Below are positions 23,281 through 32,660 of a stretch of DNA of 64,000 bases, piece after piece. Location: positions 992,001 through 1,056,000 of the forward strand of contig NZ_QHKL01000003.1 of assembly GCF_003947415.1 (NCBI RefSeq), read 5' to 3'. The notes under the pieces are model-generated. The model had not been told where the DNA came from and ran no database searches. It worked only from the letters and a program-made list of their open reading frames with translations. The position numbers and the translations under genes were made by a program. How positions within the stretch are numbered: position 1 is the first letter of the stretch; each line of letters starts with the position of its first letter. Source of the DNA: Amycolatopsis sp. WAC 01376. Its GTDB lineage: Bacteria; Actinomycetota; Actinomycetes; Mycobacteriales; Pseudonocardiaceae.

Positions 23281-24390
23281 ATGACCGAGCCGGTCCGCAT
23301 CACCGTCAACACCGCCAAGCCGTACGACGTCGTCATCGGCCGCGGCCTGCTCGGCGAGCTCACCGAGCAGCTCTCCGACGCCTCCAAGGTCGCGCTGATC
23401 CACCCGCCGACGCTGACGACGACCGCGGAGGCCATCCGCGACGAACTGGCCGAGGCCGGGATCGACGCGCACCGGGTCGAGATCCCCGACGCCGAGGACG
23501 GCAAGGCGCTCACCGTCGCCGGCTTCTGCTGGGAGGTCCTCGGCCGCATGGGCCTCGACCGCCAAGGCGTGGTCGTCGGGCTCGGCGGCGGCGCCGTGAC
23601 CGACCTGGCCGGGTTCGTCGCCGCGACCTGGATGCGCGGCGTCCGCCTGGTCAACGTGCCCACCACGCTGCTGGGCATGGTCGACGCCTCCCTCGGCGGC
23701 AAGACCGGCATCAACACCGAGGCCGGCAAGAACCTGGTCGGCGTCTTCCACGAGCCGAGCGCGGTCTTCGCCGACCTCTCGACGCTGGAAACGTTGCCTC
23801 CCAACGAACTCGTCGCGGGAATGGCCGAGGTGGTCAAGGCCGGGTTCATCGCCGACCCGCGCATCGTCGAACTCGTCGAGCAGGATCCCGCCGCGGCGCT
23901 GGACACCACCGGCGAGGTCCTCGGCGAACTGGTCCGCCGCTCGATCCAGGTCAAGGCCGACGTCGTCGCCACGGATCTGCGCGAGTCGGATCTGCGCGAG
24001 ATCCTCAACTACGGCCACACACTCGCCCACGCCATCGAACGCCGCGAGCGGTACCGGTGGCGCCACGGTGCGGCGGTCAGCGTCGGCCTCGTGTTCGCCG
24101 CCGAACTCGCGCGGCTCGCGGGCCGTCTCGACGACGCCACCGCGGAGCGGCACGCGTCGGTCCTCAAGATGCTGGGCCTGCCGACCACGTACGACCCGGA
24201 CGCGCTCCCGCAGTTGCTGGAGACGATGAAGGGCGACAAGAAGACCAGGTCCGGCGTGCTGCGCTTCGTCGTCCTCGACGGCCTCGCCAAACCCGGCAGG
24301 CTGGAGGGCCCGGACCCGTCGCTGCTCGCCGCGGCGTACTCGGTGGTGGCGGGCGACGCCCCCAAGGCGGGCGGGAGCGTGCTGCTGTGA
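23281..24390 (+). CDS. aroB: 3-dehydroquinate synthase
   Basis: 369 residues from ATG 23281, preferred over the GTG at 23269 because GAGGGG lies 5 nt upstream. NAD- and metal-dependent cyclisation of DAHP. Motifs: VVGLGGGAVTDLAGFVAATW, the PTTLLGMVDASLGGKTGIN block, NLVGVFHEPSAVF, metal-binding Glu in ELVAGMAEVVKAG, and His residues in LNYGHTLAHAIE and WRHGAAVSVG. Overlaps aroQ (GTGA). Confidence 0.96.
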   Translation: MTEPVRITVNTAKPYDVVIGRGLLGELTEQLSDASKVALIHPPTLTTTAEAIRDELAEAGIDAHRVEIPDAEDGKALTVAGFCWEVLGRMGLDRQGVVVGLGGGAVTDLAGFVAATWMRGVRLVNVPTTLLGMVDASLGGKTGINTEAGKNLVGVFHEPSAVFADLSTLETLPPNELVAGMAEVVKAGFIADPRIVELVEQDPAAALDTTGEVLGELVRRSIQVKADVVATDLRESDLREILNYGHTLAHAIERRERYRWRHGAAVSVGLVFAAELARLAGRLDDATAERHASVLKMLGLPTTYDPDALPQLLETMKGDKKTRSGVLRFVVLDGLAKPGRLEGPDPSLLAAAYSVVAGDAPKAGGSVLL

Positions 24391-24818
24391 AGGTGCTCGT
24401 CCTCAACGGCCCCAACCTCGGCAGGCTCGGCCTGCGCGAACCCGGTATCTACGGTTCGGCCACGCACGCGGATCTCGTCTCCACCTGCGCCGAAGCAGGC
24501 AAAGAGCTGGGGATCGACGTCGAGGTCCGGCAGACCGACCACGAGGGTGAGATGGTCGGCTGGCTGCACGAAGCCGCCGATGCGGGCTGGCCGGTGGTGC
24601 TCAACGCGGCCGCGTGGACGCATTACTCGATCGCGGTCCGCGACGCCGCCGCCCAGCTCAAGGCGCCGCTGATCGAGCTGCACATCTCCAACGTGCACAA
24701 ACGCGAGCAGTTCCGGCATCACAGCGTGCTGTCGGACATCGCCACCGCGGTCATCGCCGGGCTCGGGGTCGACGGGTACCCGCTGGCCCTGCGCTGGATG
24801 GCCGCGAACGCGGCGTGA
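24387..24818 (+). CDS. aroQ: 3-dehydroquinate dehydratase, type II
   Basis: 143 residues, GTG start. Type II signature: VLVLNGPNLGRLGLREPGIYG with the catalytic Tyr in the mobile loop, RQTDHEGEMVGWLHEA, LNAAAWTHYSIAVRDA and IELHISNVHKREQFRHHS with the catalytic His. Trans-dehydration of dehydroquinate. Overlaps the next gene by 4 bp. Confidence 0.96.
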   Translation: MKVLVLNGPNLGRLGLREPGIYGSATHADLVSTCAEAGKELGIDVEVRQTDHEGEMVGWLHEAADAGWPVVLNAAAWTHYSIAVRDAAAQLKAPLIELHISNVHKREQFRHHSVLSDIATAVIAGLGVDGYPLALRWMAANAA

Positions 24819-25741
24819 ACAACCCTCCAGAGATCGAGACCGCGCGGCTGCGGCTGCGCGCGTTGACGGAGGCGGACACCGAGGCGATCGTCGCGCTCTT
24901 CGCCGACCCGGCGATGAGCGCGCATTTCGCGGACCGGCTGACCGAGCCGGACCTGGTCCGCGAAATGGTCGGCAGGCGGCTGGCGTACCGCGGCCCGGCC
25001 GGGATGGGGCACTGGGCGATCGAACGCGACGGCGAGGTGATCGGCCTCGCGCATCTGCGGCCGTCGCAGGAGCTGCCCGGCGACGTACCGGAGGTCGGCT
25101 ACTACCTGGCGCGTGCGCACGGCGGGCAAGGCCTGGCGACCGAGGCCGCGAAGGCCCTGCTGGACCACGGACTCGTCGGGCTCGGCCTGTCGTCGGTGTG
25201 GGCGCTGGTCGGCGAGTCCAATGTGGCCAGTCAGAACCTGGTGAAGCGCTTGGGTTTCCTCGACGTCGGCGGCGGCGAGCACTACGGCAGCGGGCCGCAC
25301 CGCGTCTTCGTCGCGCTGCCCTCGGACCACGGCCGCGCGCACCACATCGAACTGTGGGTCCCCGATCTCGCCCGCGCCGAGGAGAGCTGGGGCTGGCTGC
25401 TCGGCGAACTCGGCTGGCGGGAATTCCAGCGCTGGCCCGCCGGGGTCAGCTGGAAACACGGCGCGACCTATCTCGTCGTCGAGCGTTCTCCCGCGCTCAG
25501 CGGCGAAGAACACGAGCGCACCGCGCCGGGCCTGAACCATCTCGCCCTGCACGTCGAATCCCGCGAACGGGTGAACGAACTGGCTTCGAAGGCGCTCGAA
25601 CACGGCTGGTCGCCGATGTTCGCGGACAAGTTTCCGAATGCGGGCGGTGATCACCACTACGCCGCCTACCTCGAAAACGCCGATGGCTTCGAAGTGGAAT
25701 TGGTCGCCCTACCGGGTACTGACGTCACCCGGCCGGGTTAA
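24815..25741 (+). CDS. GNAT acetyltransferase-glyoxalase (VOC) fusion protein
   Basis: 308 residues from GTG 24815, overlapping the aroQ stop. Residues about 5-160: GNAT domain of the RimJ/RimL type (ETARLRLRALTEADTEAIVA, GYYLARAHGGQGLATEAAKA as the acetyl-CoA loop, VGESNVASQNLVKRLGF). Residues about 168-302: VOC/glyoxalase-like domain (HHIELWVPDLARAEESWGWL, GLNHLALHVESRERVNELA, HYAAYLENADGFEVELV). No linker-length oddity. Substrates are unknown. Its coupling to aroQ may only reflect genome compaction. Confidence 0.85.
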   Translation: MNNPPEIETARLRLRALTEADTEAIVALFADPAMSAHFADRLTEPDLVREMVGRRLAYRGPAGMGHWAIERDGEVIGLAHLRPSQELPGDVPEVGYYLARAHGGQGLATEAAKALLDHGLVGLGLSSVWALVGESNVASQNLVKRLGFLDVGGGEHYGSGPHRVFVALPSDHGRAHHIELWVPDLARAEESWGWLLGELGWREFQRWPAGVSWKHGATYLVVERSPALSGEEHERTAPGLNHLALHVESRERVNELASKALEHGWSPMFADKFPNAGGDHHYAAYLENADGFEVELVALPGTDVTRPG

Positions 25742-25762
25742 GCCTCGCTACACTCGGCCATC

Positions 25763-27283
25763 ATGCGCCTTTTTCGTGGGGGTCGGCGACCCGCCCGTGC
25801 CGTGGTGGCTGTCCTCGCGGCAGGCGCGGTCCTCGTGGCGTGTAGTGACGGCAAGGTCCAGTCCCAGGCCGATGGCAAGGGCGGCGGGATCGGCGGAGCC
25901 CAGCTGCCCACGGAAAAGCCGCGGCCGATGGACGTCGAACTCGCGACGAGCGACCCCCGGGCCAGTGGCGGTGTGGTGGCCGCGGGCGATCAGGACGCGG
26001 TCTACAACTACGGCCCGACGGTGATGCGCGACGGCGGCAAGCTCCGGATGTGGTGGTGCAGCCAGTACGGCAGCGCGCAGCCGCCCGGTGACGACATCCT
26101 CTACGCGCAGTCGCCCTCGCTCGACGGTCCCTTCACCGGCCCGTCCGGTGGCGGCCCGGCGGCGGTGTTCTCCGGCGCGCCCGGCGGTTTCGACGGTATG
26201 CACACCTGCGACCCGTCGGTGATCAAGGTCGGCTCGATCTACTACATGTACTACACCGGCGCGGCGGGCGATCACGCGCTCGGCAACTCGATCGGGCTCG
26301 CGACCAGCCCCGACGGCCTCAACTGGACCCGTGCCGCGGGCGGGAAGCCGATCATCGGGCCCTCGCACGACGTGCATCGCGCCAACGTCTACGGCGCCGG
26401 CCAGCCCTCGGCGGTGTACCTCGACGGCTGGTTCTACGTGCTCTTCACCGACACCACGGCGAAGGGCGCCGGGTGGAACGGCGCCGGGCAATTCCTGCTC
26501 CGCGCCAAGGACGCTGCGTTCACCCGAGGCGTGGAGACGCTGGGGGAGCAGGGCTTCGTCCCCAAGCCCAGCACGATCTCACCGCGCACCCGCTCACTGG
26601 TCGACGGATTCAGCACGGATCTGATGTGGGTCGGCGCGCTCGACGCCTTCGTGATCGCCCACGAAACCGAAACCGGCACCACGCTCACCTTCTGGACCAG
26701 GGACTTCTCCGCGCAGCCGTACCGGACGGCGATCATCCCCGGCGCGTGGAAGGAAGGCCCCGGCCTGGTCCGGCGGCCCGACGGGCACGCGCCGCTCTCC
26801 TCGGGTGACGTCTGCGACCGGGTCCCGTTCGACGTCGTCCGGGCCACGATCGTCGGCGGCGCGGGGGCGCCGACCGACCTCAAACATTTCGGCCTGGACG
26901 TCCGCGGTTCGCGGGCCTGCGACGGCGACGCCCGCATCCGGACCTCGTTCGAAGGCGTCGCGATGCCGTCACCGCAGCGGACCATCGATCTGGTGGCCGA
27001 CGGCACCCTGGTGCGGGTCGACCGGCGTTCCGTGGCGGCGACCCTCGCGAGCGAGATCCTGGACCAGCGGCTCAAGGTCGTCGACAAGTTCCCGCAGGCG
27101 GCGCGGCTGAGCGCCGGGGCGAGGATGGTGCGCGCCCCCGGACGCGGGTTCGGCGTGGTGCTCGACGGCAAACTGTTCGCGGTGCCGGACGCCGGGACGG
27201 CGGCGCTGAACGACTCGGCCGTCGAGCAGATCAGCGATCAGGCCTGGGACGGTTTCCCTGCCGGTTTCCCGCTCGCGGGCTGA
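25763..27283 (+). CDS. Beta-propeller lipoprotein (GH43/68-like fold)
   Basis: 506 residues. Lipoprotein signal (AVVAVLAAGAVLVAC, Cys near 27). The mature part has the repeated features of a five-bladed propeller of the fructosidase/GH43 clan: YNYGPTVMRDGGKLRMWW, MHTCDPSVIKVGSIYYMYYT, IGLATSPDGLNWTRAA, GQPSAVYLDGWFYVLFTD. The Asp of CDPSV could be a catalytic or binding Asp. No sugar specificity can be read. The 3' end overlaps the converging membrane-protein gene by 46 bp. Confidence 0.8.
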   Translation: MRLFRGGRRPARAVVAVLAAGAVLVACSDGKVQSQADGKGGGIGGAQLPTEKPRPMDVELATSDPRASGGVVAAGDQDAVYNYGPTVMRDGGKLRMWWCSQYGSAQPPGDDILYAQSPSLDGPFTGPSGGGPAAVFSGAPGGFDGMHTCDPSVIKVGSIYYMYYTGAAGDHALGNSIGLATSPDGLNWTRAAGGKPIIGPSHDVHRANVYGAGQPSAVYLDGWFYVLFTDTTAKGAGWNGAGQFLLRAKDAAFTRGVETLGEQGFVPKPSTISPRTRSLVDGFSTDLMWVGALDAFVIAHETETGTTLTFWTRDFSAQPYRTAIIPGAWKEGPGLVRRPDGHAPLSSGDVCDRVPFDVVRATIVGGAGAPTDLKHFGLDVRGSRACDGDARIRTSFEGVAMPSPQRTIDLVADGTLVRVDRRSVAATLASEILDQRLKVVDKFPQAARLSAGARMVRAPGRGFGVVLDGKLFAVPDAGTAALNDSAVEQISDQAWDGFPAGFPLAG

Positions 27284-27687
27284 TCTTCGTCGTCTTCGCT
27301 CCTGGTGATGCGGCCGCCGACGAACAGGCCGAGCCCGGCCGGGATGAGCACCAGCAGGGCCGAGAAGGCGGCACCGCCGGTGAGCGCGCCGCCGAGCTCC
27401 GATACGCCGGTCTGATCGACGAACACCGCGCGGCCGATCACGTACAGCACCCCCGAGACCGGTCCGGCGATCAGCGCCGCGATGAACCAGTCCCTGCCGC
27501 GTTCGGGTTTGCCCCGCCAGGCGTCCACGGCGCCCCAGCCCGCCGCCGCGCCGACCAGGACGGCGGGGGCGAGGGAGGTGACGAGGGTCTTGTCGGTGGG
27601 GTTGAAGACCTCGTACTTGGCCAGCACGGTGACGGCCGCGCCGTGCAGCAGCGCCATCACGAGTCCACGAGTCAGCCACGGTGCCAT
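27238..27687 (-). CDS. Four-helix membrane protein (possibly B-4DMT family)
   Basis: 149 residues; four predicted membrane segments (about 8-26, 36-55, 69-90, 104-126) and a charged C-terminal tail (SEDDEDQPASGKPAGK). Length and topology fit the actinobacterial B-4DMT group of putative small transporters, but I assign that only tentatively. It converges with and overlaps the propeller lipoprotein gene. Its start faces a 299-bp region with two large hairpins. Confidence 0.7.
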   Translation of the reverse strand: MAPWLTRGLVMALLHGAAVTVLAKYEVFNPTDKTLVTSLAPAVLVGAAAGWGAVDAWRGKPERGRDWFIAALIAGPVSGVLYVIGRAVFVDQTGVSELGGALTGGAAFSALLVLIPAGLGLFVGGRITRSEDDEDQPASGKPAGKPSQA

Positions 27688-27759
27688 TGGGTGAGTTTAA
27701 CTCGCCAGTAGCGATGGTCACCCCCGCGCGGTCCTGGACCCTCGGTGGGCGAAGGTCCG

Positions 27760-27804
27760 TGAGGGCCTCCTTCCCTACTTTGAGGGTAGGGAAGGAGGCC
27801 CTCA
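27760..27804. repeat. GAAGGCCTCCTT-family hairpin in a divergent promoter region
   Basis: Perfect 19-bp arms TGAGGGCCTCCTTCCCTAC (27760-27778) and complement (27786-27804), 7-nt loop. It lies between two genes that start away from each other, so it is not placed to end either. Confidence 0.75.
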
Positions 27805-27821
27805 TGCGCCCACGCTGTGAC

Positions 27822-27852
27822 TGGTGGGGCTGGTGGGGCTGGTGGGCCTGGC
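27822..27852. repeat. Short tandem repeat
   Basis: Three copies of a GGTGGGGCT-type 9-mer (CTGGTGGGGCTGGTGGGGCT...), between the two hairpins. Confidence 0.6.
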
Positions 27853-27855
27853 CAA

Positions 27856-27910
27856 GTCCGTGAAGGCCTCCTTGAGGGACCCAGAGTCCCTCAAGGAGGC
27901 CTTCACGGAC
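27856..27910. repeat. GAAGGCCTCCTT-family hairpin, perfect 25-bp stem
   Basis: Arms 27856-27880 (GTCCGTGAAGGCCTCCTTGA...) and 27886-27910, loop CCAGA. 76 bp upstream of the peptidase start. Same family as 19744-19799. Confidence 0.78.
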
Positions 27911-27986
27911 CACCGGGCACCACAAGCGGCGCAAGAGGGCGGCGCATGCGGGCGAAATGAGCGGTCGGCCCCCTAAACTCCAAGGC

Positions 27987-29078
27987 GTGCGTGAATACTT
28001 CTCTCGCCGCCGCGCGGCGCTGCGTTCCCTGCTGGCCGATTCCGGGGTGGACGCGCTGCTGGTCACGGACCTGCTCAACATCAGGTACCTGACCGGCTTC
28101 ACCGGGTCCAACGCCGCTCTCCTCGTCCACGGGAGCGGCGACGACAAGACGATCTTCTGCACCGACGGCCGCTACACGGTCCAGTCGGCGACAGAGGTGC
28201 CCGACCTCGAACGGGTGCTGGACCGCGCGAGTGCGGCGAAGCTGGCCGACCTCGCGGCCGGGAAGAAGCTCGGCAAGACCGGGTTCGAGAGCCAGCACGT
28301 CAGTGTCGAGCAGCACGAAGATCTCAAGGTCCGCTTCGACCGCGTCGAGCTGGTCCGGACGCCCGGGCTCGTCGAGCAGCTGCGGCTGGTCAAGGACGAG
28401 CAGGAGATCGAGGCGCTGCGCCAGGCGTGCGCCGCGGCCGACAGGGCGCTGGAGGATTTGGTGTCCGCAGGTGGGCTCCGGCCGGGCCGGACCGAGCTGG
28501 ACGTCGCCCGTGACCTCGAGAATCGCATGCTCGGTCACGGGTCGACAGGGCCGTCGTTCGACACGATCGTCGCGGCGGGCGTCAACTCCGCGATCCCGCA
28601 TCACCGGCCGACCTCGGCCGTGCTCGCGAACGGCGACTTCGTCAAGATCGACTTCGGTGCCACGGTCGACGGTTACCACTCCGACATGACCCGCACGTTC
28701 GTCCTCGGCAAGCCGGCGGCGTGGCAGGAGGAGATCTACGAGCTGGTCCAGCGCGCGCAGGCGGCGGGCTGCGACGCCGTCCTGCCCGGCGCCGAAGTGT
28801 CCGAAGTGGACAAAGCGGCCCGCGGGGTGATCGTCGACGCGGGGCGCGGCGACGAGTTCGGCCACGGTCTCGGCCACGGGGTCGGACTGCAGGTGCACGA
28901 GGCGCCCAGCCTGGCCGCCACCGGCGTCGGTACACTGTCCGCCGGTATGGCCGTCACCGTCGAACCTGGTGTGTATCTGCCCGGACGCGGAGGCGTGCGC
29001 ATCGAGGACACGCTGGTCGTGCGGGAAGGTACGCCCGAACTCCTCACGCTGAGCACCAAGGAACTCGTGGTCGTCTGA
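27987..29078 (+). CDS. Xaa-Pro aminopeptidase-family metallopeptidase (M24)
   Basis: About 363 residues from GTG 27987. N-terminal creatinase-like domain (YFSRRRAALRSLLADSGVDA) and C-terminal pita-bread M24 domain with the five metal ligands: DFGATVDGYHSDMTRT (two Asp), GHGLGHGVGLQVHE (His), VTVEPGVYLPG (Glu) and GVRIEDTLVV (Glu). Cuts X-Pro bonds or dipeptides; gene order peptidase-efp-nusB is the standard actinobacterial one. Confidence 0.92.
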   Translation: MREYFSRRRAALRSLLADSGVDALLVTDLLNIRYLTGFTGSNAALLVHGSGDDKTIFCTDGRYTVQSATEVPDLERVLDRASAAKLADLAAGKKLGKTGFESQHVSVEQHEDLKVRFDRVELVRTPGLVEQLRLVKDEQEIEALRQACAAADRALEDLVSAGGLRPGRTELDVARDLENRMLGHGSTGPSFDTIVAAGVNSAIPHHRPTSAVLANGDFVKIDFGATVDGYHSDMTRTFVLGKPAAWQEEIYELVQRAQAAGCDAVLPGAEVSEVDKAARGVIVDAGRGDEFGHGLGHGVGLQVHEAPSLAATGVGTLSAGMAVTVEPGVYLPGRGGVRIEDTLVVREGTPELLTLSTKELVVV

Positions 29079-29116
29079 CGGCGGCCCGGAAGATCGACAC
29101 AGGAGACTGCACACTC

Positions 29117-29680
29117 GTGGCCACCACCAACGACCTGAAGAACGGGCTCGTCCTCAACCTCGACGGCCAGCTCTGGACCGTCACCGCGTTCCAGCACGTC
29201 AAGCCGGGCAAGGGCGGCGCGTTCGTCCGCACGACGCTCAAGCACGTGCTGACCGGCAAGGTCGTCGACAAGACCTTCAATGCCGGGACGAAGGTCGACA
29301 CGGCCACCGTCGACCGTCGCAACATGACCTACCTGTACAAGGACGGCGCGGACTTCGTGTTCATGGACGCGGAGACCTACGACCAGATCACCGTGCTGGC
29401 CGAGACCGTCGGCGACAACGCGAACTACCTGCTCGAGAACTTCGAGGTCCAGGTCGCGGTGCACGAGGGTGTCCCGCTGTACATCGAGCTGCCGACCTCG
29501 GTCGAGCTGATCGTCCAGCACACCGACCCCGGCCTGCAGGGCGACCGCTCCACCGGTGGCACCAAGCCGGCCACCCTGGAGACCGGCGCCGAGATCCAGG
29601 TGCCGCTGTTCCTCACCACCGGCGAGAAGATCAAGGTCGACACCCGTGACGGCCGCTACCTGGGCCGCGTCTCCAACTGA
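29117..29680 (+). CDS. efp: Translation elongation factor P
   Basis: 187 residues from GTG 29117, AGGAGA upstream. Three-domain EF-P: KOW-like N-terminus with the loop HVKPGKGGAFVRTTLK, the conserved Lys (PGKGG), then YLYKDGADFVFMD and the C-terminal GEKIKVDTRDGRYLGRVS signature. Relieves ribosome stalling at polyproline. Stop and nusB start share TGATG. Confidence 0.96.
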   Translation: MATTNDLKNGLVLNLDGQLWTVTAFQHVKPGKGGAFVRTTLKHVLTGKVVDKTFNAGTKVDTATVDRRNMTYLYKDGADFVFMDAETYDQITVLAETVGDNANYLLENFEVQVAVHEGVPLYIELPTSVELIVQHTDPGLQGDRSTGGTKPATLETGAEIQVPLFLTTGEKIKVDTRDGRYLGRVSN

Positions 29681-30144
29681 TGGCCGGTTCAGACAAATCC
29701 GGCAAGTCGCCGAACCGCGGAGGGCCGATCAGCCGCCGCCAGGCACGCAAGCGTGCCGTCGAAGTGCTGTACGAAGCCGCTCAGCGCGGTGCCGACGCGG
29801 TGACGTTGCTGGCGGACAGGGTCGGTTCGGTCGAGGTCGATCCGATCGGGGACTACACGATCTCGCTGGTCGAGGGCGTGACCGGACGCAAGACGCAGAT
29901 CGACGAGCTGCTTTCGGAGCACGCTCAGGGCTGGACGCTGGACCGGATGCCGCCGGTGGATCTCGCGGTGCTGCGGGTCGGCGTCTACGAGCTGCTGTGG
30001 GCGACGGACGTGCCGGATCCGGTCGCCATCGACGAGGCCGTCGGGCTGGCGAAAGAGCTGTCGACCGACGACTCGCCGCGTTTCGTGAACGGCGTGCTCG
30101 GCCGCATCGGCACCATCGCCGACCGGCTCCGGGCTGTACTGTAA
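29680..30144 (+). CDS. nusB: Transcription antitermination protein NusB
   Basis: 154 residues. NusB fold landmarks: SRRQARKRAVEVLYEA, RMPPVDLAVLRVGVYELLW, PVAIDEAVGLAKELSTDDS and RFVNGVLGRI. Binds boxA RNA with S10. Coupled to efp by a TGATG junction; followed by a hairpin terminator. Confidence 0.95.
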   Translation: MAGSDKSGKSPNRGGPISRRQARKRAVEVLYEAAQRGADAVTLLADRVGSVEVDPIGDYTISLVEGVTGRKTQIDELLSEHAQGWTLDRMPPVDLAVLRVGVYELLWATDVPDPVAIDEAVGLAKELSTDDSPRFVNGVLGRIGTIADRLRAVL

Positions 30145-30185
30145 ATCGCGCTGTTTCTCTGATCGCGCTGCCGCGATCGTGCTGC

Positions 30186-30234
30186 CAGGGCGCTCTTCAG
30201 CATTGACTCTCACGTCAGGCTGGAGGGCGCCCTG
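30186..30234 (+). terminator. Terminator-like hairpin after nusB
   Basis: CAGGGCGC (30186-30193) pairs with GCGCCCTG (30227-30234); the inner TCTTCAGC / GCTGGAG extends the stem. 41 bp past the nusB stop. The rest of 30145-30384 shows no gene. Confidence 0.6.
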
Positions 30235-30384
30235 TCATCACGATCCCGGGGCCTGTCGGCCGAAAGGCGCGACTCCAAAAGATCAAAAGACCTTGGTCAC
30301 CTTCGCCTCGGTCACCTTGGGGGTGGTCGTTTTTACCTTGGTGGGGCAACGTTTCCGGCCCCCCGACCGAAAACGTCCTCACCT

Positions 30385-30873
30385 TCAGTCCTCTTTGGAC
30401 GGTCGAGCCTCTGGCGGCAGCACACCCCAGTCGATCAGCTGCTCGGTGAGCTCGCCGGGGGTCATGTCGTAGATGATCGCCAGCGAACGCAGGTCTTCGG
30501 TGCGGATGGAGAGCACCTTGCCGTTGTAGTCGCCGCGCTGGCTCTGGATGGTGGCGGCGTAGCGGGCGAGCGGCCCGACCTTCTCCGCCGGGAGCTGTTG
30601 GAGACGCTCCAGGTTGATGACGATCTTCGTGGCGGGTTCGGCGCCCGACGGCACCCGGCCCTCCGGCAGCAGCTCGACCACCGGCACGCCGTAGAAATCG
30701 GCCAGTTCGGCGAGCTTCTGCACGGTGACGGCGCGGTCTCCGCGCTCGTACGAACCGACGACGACGGCCTTCCAGCGGCCTCCGGACTTCTGCTCGACCC
30801 CGTGCAGGGACAGGCCCTGCTGCTGGCGGATCCCGCGGAGCTTGGCCCCGAGCGCCTTGGCGTAATCGCCCAT
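30385..30873 (-). CDS. bldD: Developmental regulator BldD
   Basis: 162 residues from ATG 30873. N-terminal helix-turn-helix: YAKALGAKLRGIRQQQGLSL, RWKAVVVGSYERGDRAVTVQ. The C-terminal domain carries the cyclic-di-GMP binding motif RxD-x8-RxxD exactly (RGD, eight residues, RTED, about residues 112-126). BldD dimers held by tetrameric c-di-GMP repress sporulation genes in streptomycetes. Divergent from pyrR. A near-perfect BldD box lies in the divergent region, pointing to autoregulation. Confidence 0.94.
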   Translation of the reverse strand: MGDYAKALGAKLRGIRQQQGLSLHGVEQKSGGRWKAVVVGSYERGDRAVTVQKLAELADFYGVPVVELLPEGRVPSGAEPATKIVINLERLQQLPAEKVGPLARYAATIQSQRGDYNGKVLSIRTEDLRSLAIIYDMTPGELTEQLIDWGVLPPEARPSKED

Positions 30874-30941
30874 CTGGTGGTTCTCCGTTTCCTCACCCCC
30901 AACCGGTCGAGGGTGACCGATCCAGGGGACTCCTAGAGTCG

Positions 30942-30956
30942 AATACTCAGAGTAAT
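30942..30956. promoter_or_regulatory. BldD-binding site
   Basis: AATACTCAGAGTAAT fits the BldD consensus NTNACNCWGNGTNAN at all but one fixed position. It lies 69 bp ahead of the bldD start, in the region shared with the pyrimidine operon. Confidence 0.72.
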
Positions 30957-31102
30957 GGTTACGCATAGTTGTCACCAGGTCAAGCGGGTGCTTTCGAGAG
31001 GCCTTCGTCACCTGGGGCGCGCCACCCGTAAGACTGAGGGCTCCTTCCTGCTAGTGTCGGTTCGATTTCCTCGCCAAGCAGGAAGTCGACGTCCTTTAAG
31101 GA

Positions 31103-31120
31103 CCCGTCCAGAGAGGCGGG
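31103..31120 (+). promoter_or_regulatory. PyrR-binding RNA loop in the pyr leader
   Basis: CCCGTCCAGAGAGGCGGG: a 4-bp CCCG/CGGG stem holding the conserved PyrR loop TCCAGAGAGG. It ends one base before the pyrR Shine-Dalgarno (GAAGGAGG), so PyrR with UMP bound here would block ribosomes, the mechanism described for mycobacteria rather than the Bacillus attenuation. The motif is seen; the mechanism is from the family. Confidence 0.78.
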
Positions 31121-31134
31121 GAAGGAGGTCCGCC

Positions 31135-31727
31135 TTGTCGTCACGTCCGCGTGGCGCGGCGGAACCGGCGGGAGAGCGCGAGCTGCTCTCGTCCGGCGAT
31201 GTCGCGCGCACGATCGCCCGAATGGCCCACCAGGTCATCGAGAAGACCGCTCTCGGTGCGGGTGGCTCGACTCCGCCCGTGTTGCTGGGCATCCCCACCC
31301 GGGGTACTCCGCTCGCCCTGCGGCTCGCGGACAAGATCGCCGAATTCTCCGGCATCCGTCCGCCGACCGGCGCGCTGGACATCACGCTTTACCGTGATGA
31401 TCTCCGCCGCCGCCCGCCCCGCGCGCTCGAACATTCGCAGCTGCCGCCGACCGGTATCGACGACGCGGTGGTGATCCTGGTCGACGACGTGCTGTTCTCC
31501 GGCCGCACCATCCGCGCCGCCCTCGACGCCCTGCGCGACCACGGCCGCCCGCGCGCGGTCCAGCTGGCCGTGCTGGTCGACCGCGGCCACCGCGAACTGC
31601 CGATCCGCGCCGACTACGTGGGCAAGAACGTGCCTACCTCGCGCGCCGAAGGGATCGAGGTCCTGCTGTCCGAAGTGGACGGACGGGACTCGGTTCTGCT
31701 TCGCGCGCAACCAGAAGGAGATCGATC

Positions 31728-31731
<4 letters not shown>
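31135..31731 (+). CDS. pyrR: Pyrimidine regulatory protein / uracil phosphoribosyltransferase PyrR
   Basis: 198 residues from TTG 31135, chosen because GGAGG sits 6 nt upstream and no ATG/GTG fits. PRTase fold: DVARTIARMAHQVIEK, PRPP loop AVVILVDDVLFSGRTIRAAL and VLVDRGHRELPIRADYVGKN. Senses UMP and controls the operon. Overlaps pyrB by 4 bp. Confidence 0.94.
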
Positions 31732-32656
<925 letters not shown>

Positions 32657-32660
<4 letters not shown>

